Assembly (NCBI GenBank): GCA_017394805.1
Contig: JAFPXC010000003.1
Location: 1 to 64,000 of the forward strand
Length of the DNA: 64,000 nucleotides
Origin: Clostridia bacterium
GTDB lineage: Bacteria > Bacillota > Clostridia > Christensenellales > CAG-1252
Reading direction: 5' to 3'
Numbering within the stretch: the first letter of the stretch is position 1; each line of letters begins with the position of its first letter. The translations under genes were made by a program, and so were the position numbers. Below, one piece after another: positions 32,593 to 41,179 of this stretch. The notes under the pieces were generated by a model. It worked only from the letters and a program-made list of their open reading frames with translations. It made no database searches and was not told the origin of the DNA.

Positions 32593-33819
32593 ATGGGATT
32601 AATCAGAGCAATCGCGTCTTCTATCGGCGGCAAATTTGCGGATAGCTGGCTGGAAGTATTGGAAGCGGACAATATGGACGACAATACCGTATTCACCAAA
32701 GGAGTGTTGGTGCGCAAGGATTCCAGGCGCAACAACAACCGCAAAGGTGAATCGGATATCATCAACAACGGCTCCATCATCCACGTCTACGACAATCAAT
32801 GCGTGCTGTTGGTGGACGGCGGCAAGATCATCGACTACTGCGCCGAGCCCGGCTACTACAAGGTGGACAACACCGCGTCGCCCTCGCTGTTCAACGGCGA
32901 ATTGTGGGAGTCCGTTAAGGAGACCTTCCGCCGTATCAAGTTCAGCGGTGTGCCTTCTGCTTCGCAAAAAGCGTTCTTCATCAACTTGCAAGAGATCAAG
33001 GGCATCAAATTCGGCACGCCCAACGCGGTCAACTACTACGACAGTTTTTACAATGCCGAGTTGTTCCTCCGTGCGCACGGCACGTATAGCATCAAAATCG
33101 TGGATCCGTTGAAGTTCTACGCCGAGGCCATTCCCCGCAACGCGTCGAGAGTGCAAATTCAAGACATCAACGAGCAATATCAAAGCGAGTTCCTCGAGGG
33201 CTTGCAGACCTCCATGAACCAAATGAGCGCGGCGGGCATCCGCATCAGTTTCGTCACCTCGAGAGCGGCGGATTTGTCCCGCTATATGGCGGACGCTCTG
33301 GACGACAGCTGGCGCGACAAACGCGGTATGGAAATCTTGGCCGTCGGTTTGGCGAGCATCAGTTACGACGAGAAGAGCAAAGAGCTCCTCAATATGCGCA
33401 ACCAAGGCGCTATGCTCGGCGATCCCAACGTGCGCGCCGGCTACGTGGCCGGTTCGGTCGCGCGCGGTATGGAAGCGGCCGGTTCCAACTCGGCCGGCAG
33501 TATGAACGGCTTTATGGGCGTCGGCATCGGCGCGTCTATGGCGGGCATGGCCGGTATGATGGGCGGCGCGGTAGGCGGCGCTATGGGTACCGCCGCACCT
33601 GCGGCACCCGCGGCGGGCGCGGCCCCTGCGGCAGGCAGCGGCGCGACGGCGGCTCCTGCGGCGGGCACTTGGACGTGTGCTTGCGGCGCGGTCAACTCGG
33701 GCAAATTCTGCTCGGCTTGCGGCAAACCCAAACCCTCGGGCTGGTTCTGCCCCAACTGCGGCAGAAGCAACGACTCCTCGATGAACTTCTGCCCCGACTG
33801 CGGCACGCGTAAACCCTAA
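32593..33819 (+). CDS. SPFH-domain protein with C-terminal zinc ribbons (YdjI-like)
   Basis: 408 residues. The SPFH/band-7 domain (about 40-270) has the YdjI-type opening MGLIRAIASSIGGKFADSW and the segment LFLRAHGTYSIKIVDPLKFYA. A low-complexity G/A/M linker follows (about 275-355), then two CxxC zinc-ribbon units (CACGAVNSGKFCSACG and CPNCGRSNDSSMNFCPDCG). In Bacillus subtilis YdjI belongs to the pspA-ydjGHI operon and brings the phage-shock protein PspA to stressed membranes. Here it heads a three-gene operon and no pspA is present. Its stop overlaps the next start (TAATG). Confidence 0.8.
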   Translation: MGLIRAIASSIGGKFADSWLEVLEADNMDDNTVFTKGVLVRKDSRRNNNRKGESDIINNGSIIHVYDNQCVLLVDGGKIIDYCAEPGYYKVDNTASPSLFNGELWESVKETFRRIKFSGVPSASQKAFFINLQEIKGIKFGTPNAVNYYDSFYNAELFLRAHGTYSIKIVDPLKFYAEAIPRNASRVQIQDINEQYQSEFLEGLQTSMNQMSAAGIRISFVTSRAADLSRYMADALDDSWRDKRGMEILAVGLASISYDEKSKELLNMRNQGAMLGDPNVRAGYVAGSVARGMEAAGSNSAGSMNGFMGVGIGASMAGMAGMMGGAVGGAMGTAAPAAPAAGAAPAAGSGATAAPAAGTWTCACGAVNSGKFCSACGKPKPSGWFCPNCGRSNDSSMNFCPDCGTRKP

Positions 33820-34886
33820 TGGAACCAGAAGTATTTGAAGATTCGAAAGAAGCGTCCTCGCTTACCTGTCCCGGATGCGGCGCTCCCATCAAATACGATC
33901 CCGAAAAGGGGGAGTTTTGCTGTGAGTACTGCGGTAGCAGTTTCTCCTATCAACAGATGGAGGAGTATCGCCGCCAAGAAGCCGAGGCGAAGAAAGAGGA
34001 CGAGGCCTTCGACGCGCAACTTCGGGAGTACGCTTGTCCCTCCTGCGGCGCGTCTATTTTGGCGGACGAGACCACCGTGGCGCAGTTTTGCGCCTATTGC
34101 GGCAATCCCGTTATTCTCAAAGGCAGGGTGACGGGGCAACTCAAGCCGCAGAAGATCATTCCTTTCGCCGTCGGCAAAGAGAAAGCCATCGAGATCCTCA
34201 AGGGAGTGCTGTCCAAAAAGCCCTTTGTGCCCAACGATTTCAAGCGCGAGTCCACGTTGGACAAAATCACGGGCATCTATCATCCTTTTTGGATGACGGA
34301 CGCGGATACCGATTGCGCGTTGAACGCCGACGCCACCAAGGTCAAGGTGTGGGTGACGGGCAACAAGCAATATACGCGCACCGACTACTACGACGTGTGG
34401 CGCCGCGCGGACATTCACTTCGAGGACATTGCGACCAACGCGTTGCAGAGCGCGGACAAAGTCTTGATGGAGGGCGTGCTGCCCTATCCCGTCGAGGCGC
34501 ACCGCGACTTCGATATGAGTTATTTGTCGGGCTTTTTCGCCAAGCGCAACGACCTCACGCGCGAGGACGTCAAGAGCGAGGTGGCCAAACGGATGCGCAG
34601 CTATTCGCAGCAGCTCCTCTCTGGGACCATTCGCGGGTACGATACGGTCAAGGTCACCAAAAACGCCGTCATCGTCAACAAGTGCAACTGGGACTACACC
34701 CTTTTGCCCATTTGGGTGCTCAACTACCGCTATCACGGCAAGACCTACGTCTTCGCCATCAACGGTTATACGGGCAAGATGTTCGGCGATTTGCCGCTCA
34801 GTCGGCCGAAGATGGGCATTACCTTCGGTAGCATTGCCGTAGGCTTAGCCACCGTCCTCAGTTTGATAGGAGGGCTTCTGCTGTGA
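33819..34886 (+). CDS. Zinc-ribbon membrane protein (YdjG-like)
   Basis: 355 residues. Two zinc ribbons at the N-terminus: CPGCGAPIKYDPEKGEFCCEYCG (about 16-40) and CPSCGASILADETTVAQFCAYCG (about 70-95). A conserved middle domain follows, with PFAVGKEKAIEIL, ITGIYHPFWMTDADTDC and LLPIWVLNYRYHGKTYVFAINGYTGK. One or two membrane helices close the protein (about 330-355). The layout fits YdjG and other TFIIB-type zinc-ribbon proteins. In Bacillus YdjG and YdjH form a membrane complex that with YdjI recruits PspA. Overlaps both neighbours by 1-4 bases. Confidence 0.78.
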   Translation: MEPEVFEDSKEASSLTCPGCGAPIKYDPEKGEFCCEYCGSSFSYQQMEEYRRQEAEAKKEDEAFDAQLREYACPSCGASILADETTVAQFCAYCGNPVILKGRVTGQLKPQKIIPFAVGKEKAIEILKGVLSKKPFVPNDFKRESTLDKITGIYHPFWMTDADTDCALNADATKVKVWVTGNKQYTRTDYYDVWRRADIHFEDIATNALQSADKVLMEGVLPYPVEAHRDFDMSYLSGFFAKRNDLTREDVKSEVAKRMRSYSQQLLSGTIRGYDTVKVTKNAVIVNKCNWDYTLLPIWVLNYRYHGKTYVFAINGYTGKMFGDLPLSRPKMGITFGSIAVGLATVLSLIGGLLL

Positions 34887-35662
34887 AAAAATTGCCTGTC
34901 ATTTTACTTTTGATAGTAGTAGCGGTCGTTTCGGTGCTGGCCTTTTCGGGGTGCGTAGCGGACAAAAATCGCACGACCTTCCTATATGACGAAAAGGGGT
35001 TGTTCTCCGCCGAGCAAGTGGCGCAAATCAACGAGGCGTGCGCCAAGACCACCAAGAAGTACGGCGTGACCATGCTCGTGGCCACCACCAATCGCACGAA
35101 TAACTTCGCGGATATGAACGGGGAGCAATTCCTCGCCGCGCAAGGGCTCTCGGACAAGGACGACTATATCCTCATCATCATCAACGCCAATGGCTACCAA
35201 GATAACTACCACTTCGACCTCTACAAGTACGGTCGTGCGGCCACGCGTTTGTCCGAGGGCGAGGCGAGCGACGCGATATGGTCTATCTACGGCGACTACA
35301 TCGTGTCCAACGATAGCGGCGTCGCGGCTGACGGCGTGGTGGGTATGCTCAAAATGTTGGGCAAATCCTACGACGGTATGCCCCTGTGGCTCAACATCGT
35401 CATCGGCGTAGCCATCGGCCTCATCGTGGCGGGCGTGGTAGCCGCGCGCATTTCCAAGGGTTACAGCCGCAAGCGCAAGAACGAGACGTATCCTTTGGAT
35501 AAGTATTGTCAAATGGCCCTCAACGGGCACGAGGACAAGTTCCTCCGCAGCACCACCACCGTGGTCGTTATCAACAATTCCTCGGGCGGCGGTCGCAGCG
35601 GCGGCGGTGGTTCCCATTCCTCGGGTGGCGGCGGTGGCGGCGGTCACGCCGGCGGCCGATAA
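34883..35662 (+). CDS. TPM-domain lipoprotein (YdjH/YgcG-like)
   Basis: 259 residues, GTG start overlapping the preceding TGA (GTGA) with AGGAGG upstream. The N-terminus looks like a lipoprotein signal (LAFSGC, Cys about 24). The TPM domain (about 35-165) has FLYDEKGLFSAEQVAQINEA and DDYILIIINANG. A membrane helix follows (about 172-192), then a basic cytosolic stretch and a tail of G, S and H (GGGRSGGGGSHSSGGGGGGGHAGG). This tail is typical of YgcG/TPM proteins. It is the third member of the YdjI-YdjG-YdjH set. A bidirectional terminator follows. Confidence 0.8.
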   Translation: MKKLPVILLLIVVAVVSVLAFSGCVADKNRTTFLYDEKGLFSAEQVAQINEACAKTTKKYGVTMLVATTNRTNNFADMNGEQFLAAQGLSDKDDYILIIINANGYQDNYHFDLYKYGRAATRLSEGEASDAIWSIYGDYIVSNDSGVAADGVVGMLKMLGKSYDGMPLWLNIVIGVAIGLIVAGVVAARISKGYSRKRKNETYPLDKYCQMALNGHEDKFLRSTTTVVVINNSSGGGRSGGGGSHSSGGGGGGGHAGGR

Positions 35663-35684
35663 GGGCAGATAAATAAATGTTAAT

Positions 35685-35719
35685 AAAAACAGCACAACTC
35701 ACGAGGTTGTGCTGTTTTT
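35685..35719. terminator. Bidirectional terminator between the Ydj-like operon and the GuK-TIR gene
   Basis: AAAAACAGCACAAC (35685-35698) pairs with GTTGTGCTGTTTTT (35706-35719), a 14-bp perfect stem with T-runs on both strands. It can stop both convergent transcripts. Confidence 0.92.
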
Positions 35720-35731
35720 AACACTATTGGA

Positions 35732-36835
35732 TTATTTTAATTCATTAAGCCATTCTCCGAGAATATCCTTGATATCCATAACTTCGTTATATTCTTTTCC
35801 TTCATCTTTTAATATATCAAAGAAATTATATTTACGCAAGGTGCTGTGTTTTATGATTAGGCAATGTTTAAATTGAGTCTGCATACATCCTAATTCATAT
35901 GCGACATTTGGACTAAAAGCATTGCAATCTTCAGGTTCCTCAAAAACTGCTACGCCATATTTACAAACATAAGATAAAGCTATTGGATTGTAAACATCAT
36001 GAGTTAAGTCGTTTTTATCTGCAAAAATGCAATTATATCCTTTTTCAGCTACCCATGTTTGTATTGCAGGGCGTAGTATAGAATTATTATTTCTATATCG
36101 AATCATTATAAAAATGTTTTTATCGTAGTCTTTTCTTTTTATAAAGTTACGCATAACTTCATATTGTCCGGCAATAGTTTCTCCAAGATGAATGCACTCT
36201 CCGTTGTGTAAGCGAAGAACACCTTGAATTGGTTCGTTATATAAAGTAAGGAGTTGACGTATTAACCGATGAAAACAGTTTGGATCGGAGTTGTTTATAA
36301 TGGTGTGTTTGTAGATTGGGACATCCTGCGATGCGTAGTCATTCCAAACCATTTCATTTCTAGATAACCTGTCCGCTATGTCTTCTTCTGAATATCCCTC
36401 GTTTTTTAATCGTTTTTGCACAAGGAGCATATCCGTATAAATGAAGATAGGTATAACGTTATACACCTTATCATATCTCTTAACAAGTTTAGTTATAATA
36501 TCTACGTCGCGTATAATAATAAAAACATTCTTACATGTAGACAACTCTTTTTCTATTTCATATAATGAGAAACCATATCTATATTTTATTTTACCACCAT
36601 ACTCATATGAGATGAACATATCTCCGATACTGGATTCTATTTGTTCGAATTGTTCATCTGAAACAAATTGTAAATCAACATTTAATTCACCGTCTTTTTC
36701 TCTTTTTCGTTCGGGGCGGGTAGTGTATTTTTTAATAATAACAGCATGAAAAGAGTTTTTTTTGTCGTTTAGATAAGATACGGCATCTGATTTCCCCGTA
36801 CCGGCTAAACCGTCGATTATGAATAAGTTCTTCAT
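35732..36835 (-). CDS. Fusion of a guanylate-kinase-like domain and a TIR/deoxyribosyltransferase-like domain; candidate defence protein
   Basis: 367 residues. Residues 1-195 follow the guanylate kinase fold: Walker A GLAGTGKS (9-16), KKYTTRPERKREKDGELNVDLQFVS (GMP-binding TTRP and YHFVS-like region), KYRYGFSLYEIEKEL, FIIIRDVD, a lid region LLVQKRLKNEGYSEEDIADRL. Residues about 237-367 are a separate alpha/beta domain: NIFIMIRYRNN, VAEKGYNCIFAD, then SPNVAYELGCMQTQ (about 303-316), which is the signature seen in TIR-like NADases and nucleoside 2-deoxyribosyltransferases, with Glu as candidate catalytic residue. I know of no described system with this fusion. Base composition is far more AT-rich than all neighbours, which points to transfer. 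Own promoter, alone between two convergent/co-directional operons. Confidence 0.72.
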   Translation of the reverse strand: MKNLFIIDGLAGTGKSDAVSYLNDKKNSFHAVIIKKYTTRPERKREKDGELNVDLQFVSDEQFEQIESSIGDMFISYEYGGKIKYRYGFSLYEIEKELSTCKNVFIIIRDVDIITKLVKRYDKVYNVIPIFIYTDMLLVQKRLKNEGYSEEDIADRLSRNEMVWNDYASQDVPIYKHTIINNSDPNCFHRLIRQLLTLYNEPIQGVLRLHNGECIHLGETIAGQYEVMRNFIKRKDYDKNIFIMIRYRNNNSILRPAIQTWVAEKGYNCIFADKNDLTHDVYNPIALSYVCKYGVAVFEEPEDCNAFSPNVAYELGCMQTQFKHCLIIKHSTLRKYNFFDILKDEGKEYNEVMDIKDILGEWLNELK

Positions 36836-36861
36836 ATGTTTCCCTCCATCACTTTTTGATT

Positions 36862-36890
36862 ATTATACCACAAATAAAATGCATTGCCAC
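36862..36890 (-). promoter_or_regulatory. Promoter of the GuK-TIR gene
   Basis: Minus strand extended -10 TGGTATAAT (36870-36862), 17-bp spacer, -35 GTGGCA (36890-36885, 4 of 6). A GGAGGG ribosome site follows before the ATG. Confidence 0.65.
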
Positions 36891-36919
36891 ATTAATTGTT
36901 TGTGTTTAATAGAGTTAAT

Positions 36920-38728
36920 TTAGCCCAATATCGCTTTGGTCTTTTCGTCCTCGTATTGGCGTTGGTAGAGGGTGCGGTAATAGCCGCCGAGGGCGAGCAG
37001 TTCGGGGTGAGTGCCGCGCTCCACGATCTTGCCGTTCTTGACCACGAGGATGCAGTCGGCGTTCTTGACGGTGGAGAGGCGGTGCGCTATGACGATGGAC
37101 GTGCGGCCTTTGATGACCGTGTCGATGGCGGCTTGAATACGCGCTTCGGTGAGGGTGTCCACGGAGGCGGTGGCTTCGTCGAGGACGAGCAGTTTGGGGT
37201 CGCACAGAATTGCTCTGGCGAAGGCGATGAGTTGCTTCTCGCCCGTGGACAACAGGTCGCCGCCCTCGCCCACGTCGCTGTCTATGCCCTTCTCCAATTT
37301 GGCCACCACGTCGGTGGCGCTCACGGTTTCGAGCGCGCGCCGTATATCTTCGTCGGTGGCGTTGGGGTTGCCGTAGAGGAGATTTTGGCGAATGGTGCCC
37401 GAGAAGAGGTGGGGCGTTTGCAGGACGTAGCCCACGTTGGCGTGCAGCCAATTTTGCGACCGCTTGCGGATATCCTTGCCGTCCACCAATATTTGCCCTT
37501 CCTGCACGTCGTAGAAGCGGCATATCAAATTGACCAGAGTGGACTTGCCCGCGCCCGTTTCGCCCACGATGGCGACGTTGGTGCCGAAGGGGATATCCAG
37601 GCTGAAGTGCTCGAGCACGGGCTCGGTGCCGTCGGGGTAGGTGAAGGTGATATCGCGTATCTCGATATCGCCCTTCATGGGCTCGAACGCGTCGTATTGC
37701 GGGTGGAATTGGTCGCCGTACAGCATCTTGACGGCGGGCGTATCCACCACGTCCGGCTCGGTGACGAGCAGTTTGTGCACCCGCTCGATATTCACCTGGC
37801 AGGTGATGAGGTCGCTCACCGCGTCGATGAGCCAGCGCATAGGCTCCATCATGCCTTCGGCGTAGCTCATAAAGAGGCTGAACGTACCCACCTCTTCCTC
37901 GGCGAGGTAGCCACCCCGCCACAGGACGATGGCCAGCCCCACCGAAGAGGCAAAATTGATGGTGGCGGCGAAGAGACCTCGCAGGTGCGCCACGCGCAGG
38001 GTTTTGCGGCGAATGTTGGCGGTATCGCGGGCAAACGCCGACTTCATTTTGCCCTGTATCACCAAGGTTTTGATGGTCTTGGCACCCGTAATGCCTTCGT
38101 TGAAGTCGGAGGTGATGATGGAGTTGAGCTCGCGCACCTGACGATTGCCGCGCACCAATTTGCCTTGGAAAATGCCGAACATCACGGCCGTTACGGGCAG
38201 TACGATGAGCACTAGTAGCGCCAACCGCCAATTGACGGCCAGCATCACCACGATGGAGCCCAAGAGGTAGGAGCCGTGCCACACGCCGTCCATCAGGCTC
38301 CAACTCACCAGCATACCGATTTTGGACGTGTCGCTCATCACGCGCGCGTGAATATAGCCCACGCTGTTGGCGTTGTAGTAGGACAGGCCGAGGGTTTGCA
38401 GTTTGGCGAAGGCCTCGTTGCGCAGGTCGCGGTTGATCTCCACCTCGGTGCGGAAGGCAAAGGACAGCGCGATGTAGTTGACGAACGCCGCGCCCAGCAC
38501 CGTCACCACGAAGAGGGCGATATAGTAGGGCAGAGTGTCCAACGTGCCGCCCATCACGAAGTGATTGAGCGCGTAGCGCTGGAAGATGGGCAACACCACG
38601 TCCACGGCGCTGCCCAAAAGGCCGCAGACGATCATCGTAAAGATGCGCTTGCGGTACACGCGCAGGAAGGGTATCAGATAGGGGATGCCGAAGCATTTTA
38701 GTTTGACGGAGTCGGATTTCTTTTTCAT
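36920..38728 (-). CDS. ABC exporter subunit, canonical Walker B half of a heterodimer
   Basis: 602 residues: six-helix type IV exporter membrane domain (about 20-320) fused to an ATPase domain. Walker A GETGAGKS (about 388), signature LSTGEKQ (C at the expected LSGGQ place, with T and E changes), Walker B LLVLDEATASVD (about 515) with the catalytic Glu, and H-loop IAHRLSTV. The partner gene ends by a four-base overlap (ATGA), so the two are translated as a pair. Such pairs (YheI/YheH, LmrC/LmrD, TM287/288 type) export lipids, drugs or peptides. Substrate unknown. Confidence 0.9.
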   Translation of the reverse strand: MKKKSDSVKLKCFGIPYLIPFLRVYRKRIFTMIVCGLLGSAVDVVLPIFQRYALNHFVMGGTLDTLPYYIALFVVTVLGAAFVNYIALSFAFRTEVEINRDLRNEAFAKLQTLGLSYYNANSVGYIHARVMSDTSKIGMLVSWSLMDGVWHGSYLLGSIVVMLAVNWRLALLVLIVLPVTAVMFGIFQGKLVRGNRQVRELNSIITSDFNEGITGAKTIKTLVIQGKMKSAFARDTANIRRKTLRVAHLRGLFAATINFASSVGLAIVLWRGGYLAEEEVGTFSLFMSYAEGMMEPMRWLIDAVSDLITCQVNIERVHKLLVTEPDVVDTPAVKMLYGDQFHPQYDAFEPMKGDIEIRDITFTYPDGTEPVLEHFSLDIPFGTNVAIVGETGAGKSTLVNLICRFYDVQEGQILVDGKDIRKRSQNWLHANVGYVLQTPHLFSGTIRQNLLYGNPNATDEDIRRALETVSATDVVAKLEKGIDSDVGEGGDLLSTGEKQLIAFARAILCDPKLLVLDEATASVDTLTEARIQAAIDTVIKGRTSIVIAHRLSTVKNADCILVVKNGKIVERGTHPELLALGGYYRTLYQRQYEDEKTKAILG

Positions 38729-40536
38729 AGTTCGTCCACCCCCGCCGTTTGCGCTTGATAAATACTTCTATACAGCCCGTCCGCTTGTACCAATTGGTCG
38801 TGCGTGCCCATTTCGCATATACGCCCTTTCTCCAATACCACGATGAGGTCTGCCTTGCGCAAGGTGGATACGCGGTGAGAGATGAGGAAGATGGTCGCCG
38901 TGCCGAAGCGGCGCTCGAGGTTGGCGCGTATGATGGCGTCCGTCTCGGTGTCCACCGCCGACAGCGAATCGTCGAAGATGAGGATGGGCGCGTCGTCCGT
39001 CAGCACGCGCGCAATGGCGGCGCGCTGTTTTTGCCCGCCCGACAAGGTGACGCCGCGTTCGCCCACCTGGGTGTCGTACCCTTGGGGGAAGGCGTCGATG
39101 GTTTCGTCCAACCGTGCGGCCGCGGCGGCTTCGCGGATGCTCTCCAACGTGATGCCCTCGTGCTTGATGCCGATATTTTCACGCAAGGTGCGCGAAAAGA
39201 GATAGGGCTCCTGCAACACGATGCCGATATGCGCTCGCAGATAGTCGGTCTTGACCTTGCGGATATCCACGCCGCCTATGGTGATGCGCGAGGCGGGGTC
39301 TTCGAGGTCGTACAGTTTGTCCAAAAGGAGCATGAGGGTGGATTTGCCGCTCCCCGTGCCGCCCATAATGCCCACGGTAGTGCCCGCTTTCACCGAGAAA
39401 GTGACGTCGTGCAGTAGTTCGGGGCAGTTGTCGTAGGCGAAGTTGACGTGCTCGAAGGTGACGTCGCCCGCCATATTCGTCTCCACGGCGTCCACGGCGT
39501 CCTTTTCGGGCTCGGAATTGACGACGTAGCCGATACGCCCCAACGCCACGCCCGCCTTGCTCATCTCTGCGAGCAGTCGTCCGAGCATACGCACGGGCCA
39601 CACCAGCATACCGTTGTAGGACATAAAGGCGATATATTCGCCCACCGTGATGCCGCCTTGGACGGCGTACACCGCGCCCGCTACGATGACGATCATCAAT
39701 TCCAATCCCGTTATGACGTCCAGCGAGGCCCAAAATCTGGCCATAATGCGGGCAAGGCGCACGTACAGCCCCGTATATTCGGCGTTGTGCTTCTCGAACT
39801 TCTCGCGTTCGTAGCCCTCGCGCCCAAAGGCACGCACCACGCGCACGCCCGTCAGGTTTTCCTGCACCAGGTTGGACACCTCGCCCTCTTTTTCGTCACA
39901 CTCGGTAAAGGATTTTTTGATATGTTTGTGGAACAAGAGTGAATAGAGCACGACGAGGGGCATCAAGGACACCGCGATGGTGGCCAACTGCCAATGCATC
40001 GAATACATGAAAGAGATGGACATCACGGCCATGACCACGATGCGCACGATGCCCGTCAACTGCTCGGACGAGAAGGTCTTCAATGTCTCCACGTCCGAGG
40101 TGCAGCGTTGAATGATATCGCCCGTGTGGTTGCGCATATGCCACGAGAAGGGCAGGTGGGAGATACGCCCGTACAATTCGTCGCGTATGTTCTTGGTGAA
40201 GGTCTCCGCGCCCAACGTGTTCATCACGCGGAAGAGGTATTGCGCCACGAACGCCACCAACGCCACGCCCAAAAGGACGAGCGCCAAGATCCACAGATTG
40301 TCTTTGAGGTACGCCGCACCGCCCAACGCGGACAAAAAGGTCGTGGCAAAAGAGGACAGCGAATCCGTCGGCTGTCCCATGATGACGTTATCCAAAGCGA
40401 TTCGGATAATTTGCGGCGAGACCATTCCCGTGAAGGTGACGACGAGCATAGACGTAACGCCCAATGCAAACGCCCATTTGCTCCCCCGCAGGAAGTGCCA
40501 CGCCAAGCGTGCGTTGCCCGTACCTTTCTTTTTCAT
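38725..40536 (-). CDS. ABC exporter subunit with degenerate Walker B
   Basis: 603 residues: type IV exporter membrane domain with FSWHMRNHTGDIIQRCTSDVE coupling-helix region, then the ATPase. Walker A GGTGSGKS (about 392), signature GVTLSGGQKQR, Walker B ILIFDDSLSAVD (about 520) where Asp replaces the catalytic Glu, and ISHRVSTLRKAD. The Asp is the mark of the degenerate subunit in heterodimeric exporters, so it pairs with the gene at 36920. First gene of the two-gene operon. Upstream a TATAAT-like box (near 40571) is visible, but no good -35. Ribosome site AGGAG. Confidence 0.9.
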   Translation of the reverse strand: MKKKGTGNARLAWHFLRGSKWAFALGVTSMLVVTFTGMVSPQIIRIALDNVIMGQPTDSLSSFATTFLSALGGAAYLKDNLWILALVLLGVALVAFVAQYLFRVMNTLGAETFTKNIRDELYGRISHLPFSWHMRNHTGDIIQRCTSDVETLKTFSSEQLTGIVRIVVMAVMSISFMYSMHWQLATIAVSLMPLVVLYSLLFHKHIKKSFTECDEKEGEVSNLVQENLTGVRVVRAFGREGYEREKFEKHNAEYTGLYVRLARIMARFWASLDVITGLELMIVIVAGAVYAVQGGITVGEYIAFMSYNGMLVWPVRMLGRLLAEMSKAGVALGRIGYVVNSEPEKDAVDAVETNMAGDVTFEHVNFAYDNCPELLHDVTFSVKAGTTVGIMGGTGSGKSTLMLLLDKLYDLEDPASRITIGGVDIRKVKTDYLRAHIGIVLQEPYLFSRTLRENIGIKHEGITLESIREAAAAARLDETIDAFPQGYDTQVGERGVTLSGGQKQRAAIARVLTDDAPILIFDDSLSAVDTETDAIIRANLERRFGTATIFLISHRVSTLRKADLIVVLEKGRICEMGTHDQLVQADGLYRSIYQAQTAGVDEL

Positions 40537-40682
40537 GCTCCTATCATATCATAAAAAAAATAATTATACAAATACTTTTGCCGGCGTATTTCCGCCGAAA
40601 CCCAAAAGGACGGCGCCTCAAGGCGGTCGGCACTCCCCAAATGATGTTTTGGCCGCCGATCGCCCCGCATAATACGCGCTTA

Positions 40683-40712
40683 AAATATGAATGTGAAATC
40701 ATCTTCATATTT
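40683..40712 (+). promoter_or_regulatory. Inverted repeat just upstream of a promoter
   Basis: AAATATGAA (40683-40691) and TTCATATTT (40704-40712) are perfect inverted arms with a 12-nt gap, ending three bases before the -35. This fits an activator or response-regulator site of the kind found upstream of BceAB-like transporter genes. Confidence 0.55.
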
Positions 40713-40714
40713 TG

Positions 40715-40743
40715 TTGACTTCACCGAAAAGAATGAGTATAAT
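40715..40743 (+). promoter_or_regulatory. Promoter of the decayed ABC gene and following methyltransferase operon
   Basis: TTGACT (40715-40720), 17-bp spacer, TATAAT (40738-40743). It is intact although the first gene behind it is broken, so it probably now drives the methyltransferase genes. Confidence 0.75.
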
Positions 40744-40821
40744 TCAGTTGAAATCGGATAGGGGGCGGAAACGCCTTTCCCCGAGAAGTGGTCGGCGTGG
40801 GCCGACGAAAGGCGGTGCGGT

Positions 40822-41179
40822 ATGTTTATAGAGGTGAAGAACGCAAAGAAACAATACGGAAAAGGCGAAGCGGCGGTGTGCGCGTTGGACGGCGTTGACT
40901 TTTCGTTGGAAAAGGGAAAGATATGCGTCATTCTGGGGCCGTCGGGCTCGGCAAATCCACCCTTCTCAATATGATCGGCGGGTTGGACTCGTTGGACGCG
41001 GGCGAGATATCGGTGGACGGACAGGACGTTACGCGCCTCAACAAAAAGGAACTGACGACCTATCGCAAGGAGAGTATCGGCCTCGCGTTTCATTCTACAA
41101 CCTCATAGCGGACTTGACCGTGGAAGAAAACGTGCAAAACGAATATGGTGGAAAGTCTAAAGGACAACAGGAAATAGAT
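40822..41179 (+). pseudogene. Frameshifted and truncated ABC transporter ATPase (MacB/BceA/LolD type)
   Basis: Reading across three frames recovers MFIEVKNAKKQYGKGEAAV, LGPSGSGKSTLLNMIGGLDSLDAGEI and YRKESIGLAF, then FYNLIADLTVEENVQN, the N-terminal 105 or so residues of a 225-residue ATPase. One base is missing inside the Walker A (near 40950) and one in the Q-loop (near 41092). The signature, Walker B and the cognate permease are absent. After the second break the frame runs straight into the next gene at 41180, so a deletion has joined them. A recent loss, since the rest is not degraded. Confidence 0.8.

Noticed and set aside
36920-38696. Long arginine-rich antiparallel and alternative frames over the ABC genes
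   Set aside because: High-GC shadow frames; the real frames show Walker and signature motifs.
40895-41179. Longer start for the LCM-like methyltransferase, giving a 379-residue fusion
   Set aside because: The extra residues read the ABC remnant partly in the wrong frame; only FYNLIADLTVEENVQ is real ATPase sequence, and the methyltransferase begins at 41180.
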